Below, piece by piece: positions 7,564 through 16,395 of a stretch of 45,115 nucleotides of DNA (within the stretch, counting starts at the first letter, position 1; each line of letters begins with the position of its first letter). This DNA comes from an uncultured Cyclobacteriaceae bacterium (GTDB lineage: Bacteria > Bacteroidota > Bacteroidia > Cytophagales > Cyclobacteriaceae): NCBI GenBank assembly GCA_947492745.1, contig CANLOE010000055.1, forward strand, positions 1 through 45,115, in the 5' to 3' direction. The notes beneath the pieces were generated by a model. That model did not search any database. It was not told where the DNA came from and saw only the letters and a program-made list of their open reading frames with translations. The position numbers and the translations under genes are program-made.

Positions 7564-9891
7564 ATGAGCAATCTTTACCGATCAATTACACTATTTGTTT
7601 TCTTTCATCTGGTAACCGCGATTTCGGTCAGCGCCCAAGTACCTACCGGGTACTATACAGACGCTGAAGGAAAGTCAGGCGATGCCCTAAAGGCCGCACT
7701 TCATGATATCATCGATGATCATCAAGAAAGAGAATATGGTGAGTTACGGGATTTTATCCTTCCCGAATCCGATGAAGACCCCGATAACCCTGATAATGTC
7801 ATACTATTGTATACGGGTAGATCACAATCCAAGAGCAGTTTTGGAGGGGCTGCCAACGATTGGAACCGCGAGCATGTCTGGGCGAAATCGCACGGTAACT
7901 TTGGCAATGAACCTCCTTCCGGCACAGATGCCCATCATATCAGGCCTACCGATGCCAGTGTGAACAGTGATAGGGGCAACAAAGACTTTGATAACGGAGG
8001 TACTGAAAACAGTGAGGCCAAAGATAACTTTTCCGATAGTGATTCTTGGGAACCACGTGATGAAGTAAAAGGTGACGTGGCCCGAATGATGTTCTATATG
8101 GCGACAAGGTATGAAGGAGATTCGGGCGAACTCGATTTGGAGCTGGTTGATTTCACGGACAGTTCTCCCGGTAGAGAACCTCTTCTGGGCAAGCTTTCGA
8201 CACTTTTGGAGTGGCATGCACTTGACCCTGTAGATGACTTTGAACGTAAGCGTAATGAAGTGATTTTCAAATACCAACAAAATAGAAATCCCTTTATCGA
8301 CCATCCCGAATATGTGAACTGTATTTGGTCCGATAACTGTTCTGGCGAACCTATTCCCCTATTGATTACCTATACCACAGATTTATCGGACTTTGGTAAT
8401 GTGATGACGGGCGAACTGTCCGAGGTACAGTCATGGGAACTTTCCGGTAGAAATTTGACCGAGGAAGTGTCCATTACAGTCTCTACAGGTTTTGAAATAG
8501 CCCTGGACCCTACGGATTTCACATCGGACATAACATTGGACATAGCGGATGTGAACGATATGGATACGCGGATCTATGTCCGGTTTGTACCCAATAGTGG
8601 ACTTACGGGACCACAATCAGGTACAATGACATTAGTTTCAGGAGATATCGAGAAGAGTATCGCCTTAAGTGGCAATGAGCTGATAGCTGGGCTTTCCCTG
8701 CTCAGTGAGAATTTCGATAACTGCTCTAGGGGCAGTACGGAAGGGCAGTCATGGACTACCTATAGTGTGGAGGGGGTGCAGTCATGGACCTGTACTACCT
8801 TGGCCAAGCAGGGCAATGCCATCAGTATGAACGGTTATAATAGAGACATAAGAGATAATGATGTCAACGAAGACTGGCTCATATCACCGGTGTTGAATAT
8901 AGAGGGAGCTGCTACGATGACCTTTCATGTATCCAGAGCATTTGTCGGACAAGCATTGAACCTCAAAGTGTCGCGAAATTATTCGGGACTGGGAAATCCC
9001 ACTGCCGCAGTATGGGAAGATATAGCTATAGACTGGCCCGAACGAGACGAAACACTGACTTTCCATGAGATTACCGTGGACCTATCCAGCTATACGGGGA
9101 GCGATATCTATGTAGGTTTTCAATACCTCTCCTCTCCGAGCACTGATGGTTCCAGGTACATTATCGATGAAATCGAAATTCTATTATCTGAGAAAGATAT
9201 TGCGGACATTTTCTTGGAGAACATGACGCAGACTTATGATGGTTCAGCCAAAGCTCCTACTGTGAGTACAATCCCGGCAGGTCTGGAAGTGGAACTCACT
9301 TTTGATGGTTCTTCCGAGCTGCCTCTGGATGCAGGTTCTTATGCTGTGGTAGCTAATGTCCAAAGTGAAACCTTCAAGGCTACGGCCTCCGGTATTTTCA
9401 CCATTCTTCCCGCTATGGCGACAGTACAGGTAGACAATACTTCTCAAGAATTTGATGGAACACCGAAACCGGTGACGGTCACTACTCAGCCCGAAGGGCT
9501 GGAGACCCGTGTCCTTTATGATAATAGTCCCACTGTCCCCAGTGCCATCGGCACTTATCAGGTAGAAGTAGCCGTTAGTGACAAGAATTATGAAGGCAGT
9601 GTTATGGCTTCACTGGATATCTTTACCATTAGCGGTTTACAGGAAGCAGAGACCTATGGTATCGACATCAGTTCGAGTCTTGCAGGTACCATCTTCCTAA
9701 CAGATACCCGTAACCCTGCTCTTAAGAAGTCAATAGTGCTATACCATAGCAGTGGGCTGAGAATCATGAAAACGAGCTTTACCGATAAAGCCCAGATGAA
9801 TATCCCTTCAGGACACAGAGGTATCTTCCTACTATTGGTACAAACCTCTGAAGGAGTGGTTTATCGGAAGATTTTCATCCCTCGGAAGTAA
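7564..9891 (+). CDS. Secreted endonuclease I family nuclease with adhesin-like, MBG and T9SS domains
   Basis: 775 residues. Signal peptide to about residue 27 (SITLFVFFHLVTAISVSAQ). An endonuclease I domain (about 28-265) has WNREHVWAKSHG at 100-111 and DAHHIRPTD at 122-130, both intact. Then a beta domain of the choice-of-anchor kind (about 275-375), a cleaved-adhesin/choice-of-anchor J domain (about 378-545, with DNDVNEDWLISPVLNIEG and DIYVGFQY), and two MBG-like repeats (about 550-620, QTYDGSAKAPTV; about 622-695, QEFDGTPKPVTV). A T9SS sorting domain ends GIFLLLVQTSEGVVYRKIF. It is a paralogue of the gene at 1297, with a near-matching catalytic domain and an unrelated tail. Inferred role: surface or extracellular nuclease with binding modules. 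ATG at 7564 is chosen because the signal peptide follows directly. Confidence 0.92.
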   Translation: MSNLYRSITLFVFFHLVTAISVSAQVPTGYYTDAEGKSGDALKAALHDIIDDHQEREYGELRDFILPESDEDPDNPDNVILLYTGRSQSKSSFGGAANDWNREHVWAKSHGNFGNEPPSGTDAHHIRPTDASVNSDRGNKDFDNGGTENSEAKDNFSDSDSWEPRDEVKGDVARMMFYMATRYEGDSGELDLELVDFTDSSPGREPLLGKLSTLLEWHALDPVDDFERKRNEVIFKYQQNRNPFIDHPEYVNCIWSDNCSGEPIPLLITYTTDLSDFGNVMTGELSEVQSWELSGRNLTEEVSITVSTGFEIALDPTDFTSDITLDIADVNDMDTRIYVRFVPNSGLTGPQSGTMTLVSGDIEKSIALSGNELIAGLSLLSENFDNCSRGSTEGQSWTTYSVEGVQSWTCTTLAKQGNAISMNGYNRDIRDNDVNEDWLISPVLNIEGAATMTFHVSRAFVGQALNLKVSRNYSGLGNPTAAVWEDIAIDWPERDETLTFHEITVDLSSYTGSDIYVGFQYLSSPSTDGSRYIIDEIEILLSEKDIADIFLENMTQTYDGSAKAPTVSTIPAGLEVELTFDGSSELPLDAGSYAVVANVQSETFKATASGIFTILPAMATVQVDNTSQEFDGTPKPVTVTTQPEGLETRVLYDNSPTVPSAIGTYQVEVAVSDKNYEGSVMASLDIFTISGLQEAETYGIDISSSLAGTIFLTDTRNPALKKSIVLYHSSGLRIMKTSFTDKAQMNIPSGHRGIFLLLVQTSEGVVYRKIFIPRK

Positions 9892-9946
9892 CGGAGAATT
9901 AATGATGGCGGCTTGTCTCATATCCTGATTTTGAATTTCGTATTAC

Positions 9947-10291
9947 CCCCGATAGATCAATAGGATTTCGTGATGAGGGCATAAAGCGTAATAAACCCAA
10001 AATGTCCATTAGAAAATCTATTCCGGACTTAACTGGCTTCAAATCAGTAAATGAATACGTTTTTTGAATTCACCGTAGCGGTGCTACGCTGAACCCAAGA
10101 AAACGCACTGATGTATTGCCATTTAAGTCCTCATGACGAAGTTCCAACGAACATTCTGGGATAAAATCAGTGGTTTAGGAGAGGAGGCTTTTGTATCACT
10201 AAGGTGATGCACCTACGTAGTGTAAAACCGCTGATCTTGAAGCAATTTATATTCGCAATAGGAAGACTATTGATCATTTTGGGTTGAAACC
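9947..10291. repeat. P element (arms g+e) interrupted by P6
   Basis: Left part 9947-9990 and right part 10161-10291 together match the uninterrupted element P10 at 30533. The central hairpin is CACTAAGGTG-ATG-CACCTACGTAGTG. It ends GATCATTTTGGG at 10291-10292. P6 lies within the left arm. Confidence 0.75.
9996..10160. repeat. P element P6, nested
   Basis: 165 bp from CCCAAAATG to CATTCTGGG, central hairpin CGTAGCGGTGCTACG. Flanked by ATAAA on both sides (9991-9995 and 10161-10165). The related site at 30572-30576 carries a single ATAAA without an element. This is direct evidence of insertion with a 5-bp duplication. Confidence 0.88.
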
Positions 10292-10294
10292 AAT

Positions 10295-10340
10295 ATGACC
10301 TGCGGAATCTTATACGACATGTGAAACCCAAATTTGTATA
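10295..10340 (-). repeat. M-family half element
   Basis: Only one end of the M family remains (GACCTGCGGAATCTTATACG to AAATTTGTA), at the junction between two P elements. Internal deletion or recombination removed the rest. Confidence 0.65.
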
Positions 10341-10341
10341 A

Positions 10342-10562
10342 CCCGGATCATGCATTGAAAAATCTACTGCGGATCTAAATAGCTGCAAACCGGTCGTTGT
10401 ACTACGTTTTTTAGATTCACCATAGCGGTGCTTACAGTACACGACAAAATGTCAACTGATCAGTTTCAAGGTCATTGTAGAGATGCTATGCTAAATCCAG
10501 TAAAACTCTCTGATTTATTGACATTTAAACCCTCGTTATGAAGTCCCAACGCATGATCCGGG
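10342..10562. repeat. P element P7 (arms a+b, enlarged centre)
   Basis: 221 bp, CCCGGATCATGCATTG to GCATGATCCGGG, with roughly 55 extra bases after the central hairpin. Flanks TATAA and TTTAA agree at 4 of 5 positions; the left flank was altered by the adjoining M end. Confidence 0.8.
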
Positions 10563-10730
10563 TTTAAAGTAAAAAGTCTAAGTCACTTCTTTTTCAGTAA
10601 GTGAAAAGTCAGAAGACTATTTTGACCCGCATCTCTTTTTTAGATGTGTTCAATTGATTTCCAGAGGTCACATGGAACTCGTATGGACAAGTTTATCTCA
10701 GGATGAATATTTCCCTCATCATCCTCATTG

Positions 10731-10876
10731 CAGTAGGTGCCTCTTTCGGTCTATGATTTCGCTGAAATATCCGCAGATAGTGCAGCTATAGCTATCTTTG
10801 TCAATGGCTCAGGCAGTAGATAGGCTTCTTCACTGGCTAAATCCTAGAGACATTATTTTCGCGCTCGGCGCTCTCT
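10731..10876 (+). repeat. R3 repeat, copy a
   Basis: Matches 40774-40900 in GATTTCGYTGAAAT, TATCTTTGTYAATGGCTCA, CATTATTTT and CGCTCGG. A hairpin GATAG...CTATC lies in the middle. One frame reads VYDFAEISADSAAIAIFVNG and then stops, so it could be a decayed coding segment. An M element starts 3 bases after it. Confidence 0.55.
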
Positions 10877-10878
10877 AA

Positions 10879-10974
10879 TACAAATTTAGGTTTTAAATGT
10901 CGTATAAGATTCGTCAATGCAGAGTGGGTCGAAATGAACACTACTATAGGCTGAATTCAATAGCTATAATTGTA
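10879..10974 (+). repeat. M-family MITE, internally deleted
   Basis: 96 bp. The left end TACAAATTTAGGTTTTAAATG and a degenerate right end (AGCTATAATTGTA) are kept; the central hairpin is missing. Confidence 0.65.
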
Positions 10975-11109
10975 TAAAATAAGCGATACAAATCCTAAAT
11001 CACTTTAATAGCTGCCAGAACAGTTTCTAAATATTGACGACAAGATGCTTTGAACGATAAGCCCGTAGTAGCTTGATTCCCGTTTTGTTCGGGGCGGGGT
11101 TCTCATTAT

Positions 11110-11649
11110 TTATCTTTTTCTTCGATACCGACTTTGGACCAATTGATTCAGGTATACCTTCGAGGTGAGCAGCTCAAATTCTACCCCTTCGGGCAGTTCT
11201 CCGAATAAGGTATGACCACTGCCCAGCAATATGGGAAATGTGGTTATTGTCATCTCATCGATAAGGTCCTCTTGGATAAAACCCTGAATAGTGGTCCCTC
11301 CATCAATATAGAGTCTATGATGTCCTTTTTGGTGGAGCTGTTTCTGAATTTCGGCTAAAGGCCCCTTAATCAGAAAGACTTTCTCGCGATAGCTATCCGG
11401 TATTTCCTGTAAAGTATTGCTCAATACAAATACCGGTTGGCTATAAGGCCAGTCCATATCGAACCCGCAGACCGTCTCAAAGGTGGTTCGTCCCATTACC
11501 AAAGCATCGATATTCTCGCTGAATTCGGTGTAGCCCATGTCTTCATTCTGGGGGTTCGGTATCTTATGGAGCCAATCTATGCCCCCTTTTTTATCTGCGA
11601 TATAGCCATCAAGGCTCATGGCTATGAATACACTGTTTCTTTTCATCAT
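11110..11649 (-). CDS. Dihydrofolate reductase family protein (RibD C-terminal-like)
   Basis: 179 residues, cytoplasmic. The DHFR-fold signature is clear: SVFIAMSLDGYIADKKGGIDWL at 6-27, DALVMGRTTFETV at about 48-60, VFVLSNT at about 73-79, then RLYIDGGTTIQGF, which corresponds to the NADPH-binding glycine turn. Stand-alone members of this family in bacteria reduce pterin- or RibD-like substrates, but most are uncharacterised. It is not part of a folate or riboflavin operon here, so no specific substrate is proposed. It starts at MMKRNSV; the second Met may be the true start. It lies between clusters of repeats on both sides. Confidence 0.85.
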   Translation of the reverse strand: MMKRNSVFIAMSLDGYIADKKGGIDWLHKIPNPQNEDMGYTEFSENIDALVMGRTTFETVCGFDMDWPYSQPVFVLSNTLQEIPDSYREKVFLIKGPLAEIQKQLHQKGHHRLYIDGGTTIQGFIQEDLIDEMTITTFPILLGSGHTLFGELPEGVEFELLTSKVYLNQLVQSRYRRKR

Positions 11650-11696
11650 GGCTTTGTATTTACTCGTTTTGGCGTTTTATAATTGCCGATAACTTA

Positions 11697-11856
11697 TACA
11701 AATTTAGCTTTTAAATATCGCCTATCTTCCTGTTCATTTTGCTTCACTCTGTGTTGACAATCCTCGCGATAGCGCTGCTATCCCTGCGGTTATCGCCTTG
11801 ATTGAAAACAAAATGGCCCGCGGAATCTTATACGACATTTAAAACCCAAATTTGTA
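11697..11856 (-). repeat. M-family MITE, copy 2
   Basis: 160 bp in reverse orientation, TACAAATTTAGCTTTTAAA to AAACCCAAATTTGTA, with central hairpin GATAGC-GCT-GCTATC. TA on both ends. Confidence 0.85.
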
Positions 11857-11887
11857 TTATTGACCCGCATTTGTCATCTGGGTTTCC

Positions 11888-12038
11888 TACAGATTTAGAT
11901 TTCAAATGTCGTGTAAAATCTGTGAATCATTTTATTCTGATCCAAATCGTTTGATAGTAGCGCTATCGGGAGGTCTACTAACGTGAATCGGGACGAAATG
12001 TACAATGCTATAGACGAAATTTAAAACCTAATTTAGTA
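11888..12038. repeat. M-family MITE, diverged copy 3
   Basis: 151 bp, TACAGATTTAGATTTC to AACCTAATTTAGTA. Only the ends and a central GATAGTAGCGCTATC hairpin are recognisable. A P-element end remnant (AATGCATGATCC) follows at 12060-12078. Confidence 0.6.
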
Positions 12039-12125
12039 TTACTCGATAATAGAGGATCTAATGCATGATCCGGTTTAAGTCACTCTACATTATACTGAGC
12101 GCTTGGGAACTCAAAAATAGACTGT

Positions 12126-13052
12126 TTACTCTTGTAGATAGGCGGCCAGTTCCATCATCCAAGCGATGCCCACATGTAGTAACACACCTCCGTAAATACT
12201 TCTACTTTCATAGGCAAATACACCGAGGACGAACCCACCGAATATAGAGCTGATGGCCTCACCGCTCGGTTTGCCAAAATGTAGAAAGCAATAGGCACAG
12301 ACCATAGGAAGTACAGTTTGCCTGCCCATGACCTTTGCTAAACCCAGGACCATAAAGCCCCGGAACAATAACTCTATACTGATAAAGTTGAATCCATAGG
12401 CCAGCTCGTATACGGCGACGGTGCCGGCTTCCGGAATACCCCAGTGAACATGTGCCAGAGAACTCTTGTAGATGGGATAGAAGTTGTTGAAATTCTCGAA
12501 AAAGGAAGCTATACTGACCACCACCAGCATTATGACCAGTAGATAAGCATAAGGCCTGAGGAGAAACTTCTGCCGATTGAAACCGTAAAAATTGCGCTGC
12601 TGACGGTCAAAATATAGGTAAAAAAGAAAAAGGGGAATCAATGTGCTGAGAATCCCTATGAGATTATTGATGACCTTACGGGAAAAGTACTGGACCTCAG
12701 GGGGGAGTTCATTGGCGATAAGTCCATGGAAAAAATAAAAACCTTTGTCAAGGGCCAACAGACCAAGTACAAATAGGCTTCTTAACCAAAATACTCTAGA
12801 AGAGAATATGTTCCATTTTCCATAACACAAAGCATACAGGGCACAAGCGCCATAGTAGGCAAAGGCAAAGTACAGAAAGTAATAAAGAAATCCGATAGGC
12901 TTTCCATAATATAGGTCTAGGATACTGTCCTCAAAGTCCAATGTATAGTTGACATAGAGGCAAAGGCCCAGAAAGGCCGATAGTAGAAGGTAATACTTCC
13001 ATTGAAAATGTTCTTGAAGAAAATCACGTAGGTAATGGTATAGCGGCTTCAT
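12126..13052 (-). CDS. CPBP-family intramembrane protease-like protein
   Basis: 308 residues with about eight predicted membrane helices. The CPBP/Rce1-like core is C-terminal: NFISIELLFRGFMVLGLAKV (motif 1), MVCAYCFLHFGKPSGEAISS (motif 2 with His) and SIYGGVLLHVGIAWMMEL (motif 3 with His). The usual motif 1 is EExxxR; here the first Glu is Ile (IELLFR), while the second Glu and the Arg remain. Known CPBP enzymes cleave C-terminal peptides of prenylated proteins or process bacteriocins, but most bacterial members are unassigned. The altered motif may mean reduced or altered activity. The ATG lies one base after the maf stop, so it is translationally coupled as the last gene of the accC-DUF1015-maf operon. 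Confidence 0.85.
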   Translation of the reverse strand: MKPLYHYLRDFLQEHFQWKYYLLLSAFLGLCLYVNYTLDFEDSILDLYYGKPIGFLYYFLYFAFAYYGACALYALCYGKWNIFSSRVFWLRSLFVLGLLALDKGFYFFHGLIANELPPEVQYFSRKVINNLIGILSTLIPLFLFYLYFDRQQRNFYGFNRQKFLLRPYAYLLVIMLVVVSIASFFENFNNFYPIYKSSLAHVHWGIPEAGTVAVYELAYGFNFISIELLFRGFMVLGLAKVMGRQTVLPMVCAYCFLHFGKPSGEAISSIFGGFVLGVFAYESRSIYGGVLLHVGIAWMMELAAYLQE

Positions 13053-13053
13053 A

Positions 13054-13617
13054 TCAGAAAGAAATTAGATGCTCGTATACTTGATGTACGGGTAGTCCCA
13101 CGACATTAAAATAGCTTCCTTCTATCCGTTCTATACCCACCATACCTATCCACTCTTGGATACCATAGGCTCCGGCCTTATCGAATGGTTGCCATTCATC
13201 CACATAATATTTGATTTCACTTTCAGCCAATGCACGGAACGTCACCTTTGTCAGGGCATCGAAAAGCAATTGTTTCTCCGAGTTTTTCAAACAGACTCCG
13301 GTGATGACCTCGTGGGTGCGTCCCGACATTTCGGTAAGCATGCCGATAGCCTCATCCCTATCCTCGGGTTTCCCTAAAATGGTACGGTCAAGTTTGACGA
13401 CCGTGTCGGCAGTGATGACCAGTTCGCCTTCTCCAATGTGGGCAAAAGCGTCCATTTTTTTTTGAGCGATGTATTTGGCCACCGCTATAGGGTCGATGCT
13501 TTGTGGATAACTTTCATCGGTAGCTTTTGTCCTTACTTCAAAGACAAATCCAGCTTCACGAAGTAGCTGTTGTCTTCTGGGCGAACCCGAAGCAAGTATG
13601 AGTTTATGTTTTATCAT
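13054..13617 (-). CDS. maf: Maf-family nucleoside triphosphate pyrophosphatase
   Basis: 187 residues from the ATG at 13617 (MIKHKLILASGSPRRQQLL). A longer frame runs upstream but lies inside the preceding gene, so the internal Met at the SxSPRR motif is chosen. Signatures: LASGSPRRQQLL at 7-18, TKATDES at about 32-38, VITADTVVKLDRTILGKP at about 67-84, and DKAGAYGIQEWIG near 150. Family role: hydrolysis of non-canonical NTPs (dTTP/UTP or modified nucleotides), preventing their incorporation. The start overlaps the end of the DUF1015 gene by 14 bases, indicating translational coupling. Confidence 0.93.
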   Translation of the reverse strand: MIKHKLILASGSPRRQQLLREAGFVFEVRTKATDESYPQSIDPIAVAKYIAQKKMDAFAHIGEGELVITADTVVKLDRTILGKPEDRDEAIGMLTEMSGRTHEVITGVCLKNSEKQLLFDALTKVTFRALAESEIKYYVDEWQPFDKAGAYGIQEWIGMVGIERIEGSYFNVVGLPVHQVYEHLISF

Positions 13618-14878
13618 CAAGAGCACTGAATAAAAATCCACAAATAACTTTAGGGTAAAAATAGGTCGATTTTTGAGGCATGGTATACCCACTGTAACAG
13701 ACATCTTTCACTTCATCCATGGAGATCTCATTGGTGATAATGGCCATTTGTACTTCTTCTTTTATGACCTTGGCCAGACAGTCGGAGAAGCTACGGTCAA
13801 AAGTAATGTTCTCCGAACTTCTTTGTGAGCGTCCCTTAATGTCCAGTACTTTCTCTATGATGAAATAGTGCATGACCGTCACGTCCAGAGCTTTTATCTT
13901 ATCGGGAAAGTTCCATGTCATGGTCTGTAATACTTCCGGTTTCAATCTAAGCTTATAGGCATTCTCTTTGAACAGTAGGCCGAAGGCCCATTCTTTGCCC
14001 AAAATGACTTCATGGACACTACAGGCATCAGCGATAGGCTTTATGGTAAAATAGGTGCTCAGCTTATCCATGACCTCTGCTTCCTTCAGTGTTGCCAGAC
14101 CTTTGATACATCGGTGGGTCGGTAATATCCTCAAGTCCCCCGCCTCTGTATTGCTAAGGTACATCATATGAAAATTATACCCCTCTTGTCCATGATGCGA
14201 AGGATTTTGAACCCTACGTTGCTTCCGGTAGGCCAGGGACCCTTCATAACGATGATGCCCGTCGGCAAGGATAATCTGTTTCTCCCTGACCGTCGTCACA
14301 AATTTTTCGATGATGTGTTCGTCCTGAATCACACTCAGTACATCCCTGACTCCCTGATAGTTCTCCGTAGAGTACATAGGGGCAGCGATACTCTCATCCA
14401 TATACCTTTCCAGTTCGAAGTCGCTATCGGTATAGAGTCCATGTGTGGGGCTGACGTTCAGTTGCGTCTGTTCCAGTAAACGGATCCTGTCATTGACCGC
14501 TTTGGGGATGGTGTTTTCATGCCGAAGGATGACCTTTTCATCCCAGTCATATACCCTAATATTACAGATGAAGCCTTTACGGCAGTATTCTTTTCGCTGT
14601 CCCGGTAGCGTATAGTACTGATAATAAACATATATTCCCGGAGCGGTGTCCTGTAGGATTGTCCCTTCCGACCTCCATTTGGCCAGTATTTTTCTGGCCC
14701 GCTCCGCAGGGTAGGGGAGTTGGGGTACGGAGAGGTGTATACTATTGACCTTATTCTTATATAATGTGGAGAGCTGTTTGTCGGAGACAACATCGAATAA
14801 AGGAGAGGTAAGGTTATCTATATCCTCTTTCAGCGCAGGATTGTATCTCCATGCAGTAATCGGTTTTATTTCGGCCAT
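13604..14878 (-). CDS. DUF1015 family protein
   Basis: 424 residues from MAEIKPITAWRYN at 14878. The frame extends 30 codons further upstream but would overlap the biotin carboxylase gene; the ATG at 14878 begins exactly at the family's usual N-terminus. Recognisable DUF1015 features are ITAWRYNP, LPYPAERARKIL, IYVYYQYYTLPGQ, ILADGHHRYEGSLAYRK (a conserved DGHHR motif at about 235-239) and a late LDVTVMHYFIIEKVL. Cytoplasmic; function not established for the family. It lies 14 bases after accC and overlaps maf, so it is in the middle of a four-gene operon. Confidence 0.9.
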   Translation of the reverse strand: MAEIKPITAWRYNPALKEDIDNLTSPLFDVVSDKQLSTLYKNKVNSIHLSVPQLPYPAERARKILAKWRSEGTILQDTAPGIYVYYQYYTLPGQRKEYCRKGFICNIRVYDWDEKVILRHENTIPKAVNDRIRLLEQTQLNVSPTHGLYTDSDFELERYMDESIAAPMYSTENYQGVRDVLSVIQDEHIIEKFVTTVREKQIILADGHHRYEGSLAYRKQRRVQNPSHHGQEGYNFHMMYLSNTEAGDLRILPTHRCIKGLATLKEAEVMDKLSTYFTIKPIADACSVHEVILGKEWAFGLLFKENAYKLRLKPEVLQTMTWNFPDKIKALDVTVMHYFIIEKVLDIKGRSQRSSENITFDRSFSDCLAKVIKEEVQMAIITNEISMDEVKDVCYSGYTMPQKSTYFYPKVICGFLFSALDDKT

Positions 14879-14892
14879 TAAAGGGTTTTTGT

Positions 14893-16395
14893 TTATTTTA
14901 GACGGGTTTTCCAAAGGCTTTGCACCGTTCTGTTTTTCATGGTAGCCTGTTTTGTCTTCTGGCTCCATTTCTTCTCGTTGAGCAGCCGCGTAGCCAGAAA
15001 TGCGGCTAGAAATTCGCTCTCCTCATCAGCGTTTTCTTCACCGGCTTCCGGTAGGAAATGTTGGGCTACAAAGTTGGTATCAAAATCACCGCTTTTAAAT
15101 CGAGGATGCAACATCACGAACTTACAAAAATCAAGTGTAGTGGCAATGCCCGTAATTTCGTATTCGTCGATAGCACGAACCATCTTTTTCAGGGCAGTAT
15201 CCCTATCGGAAGCGTGCACCGTGAGTTTGGCAATCATAGGGTCATAGTAGATGGGGATCTGCATGCCTTGTTCAAAGCCATCGTCTACCCGGATACCTGG
15301 ACCTTGAGGTCTGCGATAGGTGTGTAAGGTGCCGATGTCAGGAAGGAAATTGTTCTTTGGGTCTTCGGCATATACGCGTGATTCGACGGCATGTCCATTG
15401 ATACTCAGGTCCTCTTGCCGGAATGGTAGTACTGCGCCTTCGGCGATACGTATCTGCTCCGCTACCAGGTCGATACCCGTAATGGCTTCCGTTACCGGAT
15501 GCTCTACCTGAAGTCGGGTATTCATTTCCAGAAAATAGAAATTGAGCTTATCATCCATGATAAACTCCACTGTTCCCGCTCCTTCATACGCACAGGCCTT
15601 GGCTACATCTATGGCCGCTTGTCCCATCTCTTGTCTCAGGTCCTCACTAAGGATGGCCGAAGGAGCTTCTTCGATGACTTTCTGGTGCCGTCTTTGTATG
15701 GAGCATTCCCGTTCGAAAAGGTGTACGGTGTTACCATGACTATCGCCAAGGATTTGAAATTCGATATGTCTTGGTGAGGTAATGTATTTTTCTATAAATA
15801 CCGCTCCATCACCAAAGGCCGACTTGGCTTCACTGATGGCACGGTTCATCTGCTCTTCCAGCTCTTCCTTCTTTTCTACTATCCTCATGCCCTTACCACC
15901 ACCGCCGGCACTTGCTTTTATCAATAATGGATAGCCTATTTCCTCGGCTATCTGTAGGGCCTCTCTAATGTCCTCTACAGCATCTTCTGTACCCGGTACC
16001 ATAGGTATGCCATAAATGGCGACAGCTGATTTTGCTGCCAGTTTGCTGCCCATGGTTTTTATAGCTTCCGGCGAAGGTCCGACGAATAGCAGTCCTTCTT
16101 CACTGACCCTTTTGGCAAATGATGCATTTTCCGAAAGAAAACCATATCCTGGGTGTATGGCATCTACCCGTAGTTCTTTGCATACGGCAATGATTTTTTC
16201 AGTGAGCAGGTAGGATTCTGAAGAGGGGGGAGGGCCTAAACATACGGCTTCATCGGCATACCGAACGTGAAGTGCCTCACGATCGGCCTCGCTGTAAACG
16301 GCCACTGTAGCAATGCCCATTTCCTTCGCAGTTCGGATAATCCTGAGTGCAATTTCACCCCTGTTGGCAATCAATAGTTTCCCTATTTTCTTCAT
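14893..16395 (-). CDS. accC: Biotin carboxylase subunit of an acyl-CoA carboxylase
   Basis: 500 residues. N-terminal LLIANRGEIALRIIRTAKEMGI (8-29), glycine-rich ATP-grasp loop KASAGGGGKGMRI at about 158-170, FIEKYI...HIEFQILGD, and the catalytic EMNTRLQVEHPVTE at about 287-300. It carries no biotinyl (MKM) domain, so it works with a separate biotin carrier and a carboxyltransferase not in this window. Family role: ATP-dependent carboxylation of carrier-bound biotin. Whether the complex is acetyl-CoA or propionyl-CoA carboxylase cannot be decided here, and the symbol is meant in the biotin carboxylase sense. First gene of the minus-strand operon, divergent from the oxoamine synthase gene. Confidence 0.92.
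   Translation of the reverse strand: MKKIGKLLIANRGEIALRIIRTAKEMGIATVAVYSEADREALHVRYADEAVCLGPPPSSESYLLTEKIIAVCKELRVDAIHPGYGFLSENASFAKRVSEEGLLFVGPSPEAIKTMGSKLAAKSAVAIYGIPMVPGTEDAVEDIREALQIAEEIGYPLLIKASAGGGGKGMRIVEKKEELEEQMNRAISEAKSAFGDGAVFIEKYITSPRHIEFQILGDSHGNTVHLFERECSIQRRHQKVIEEAPSAILSEDLRQEMGQAAIDVAKACAYEGAGTVEFIMDDKLNFYFLEMNTRLQVEHPVTEAITGIDLVAEQIRIAEGAVLPFRQEDLSINGHAVESRVYAEDPKNNFLPDIGTLHTYRRPQGPGIRVDDGFEQGMQIPIYYDPMIAKLTVHASDRDTALKKMVRAIDEYEITGIATTLDFCKFVMLHPRFKSGDFDTNFVAQHFLPEAGEENADEESEFLAAFLATRLLNEKKWSQKTKQATMKNRTVQSLWKTRLK

Noticed and set aside
10167-10442. 91-residue minus-strand frame, with a similar 115-residue frame at 25626-25973
   Set aside because: Both share peptide parts such as KKRSTTTGLQLFRSAV because they lie over the same P arm; they are translations of a repeat, not related genes.
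13618-13704. N-terminal extension of Maf
   Set aside because: The extra 29 residues lie within the DUF1015 coding region, and the family N-terminus begins at the ATG at 13617.
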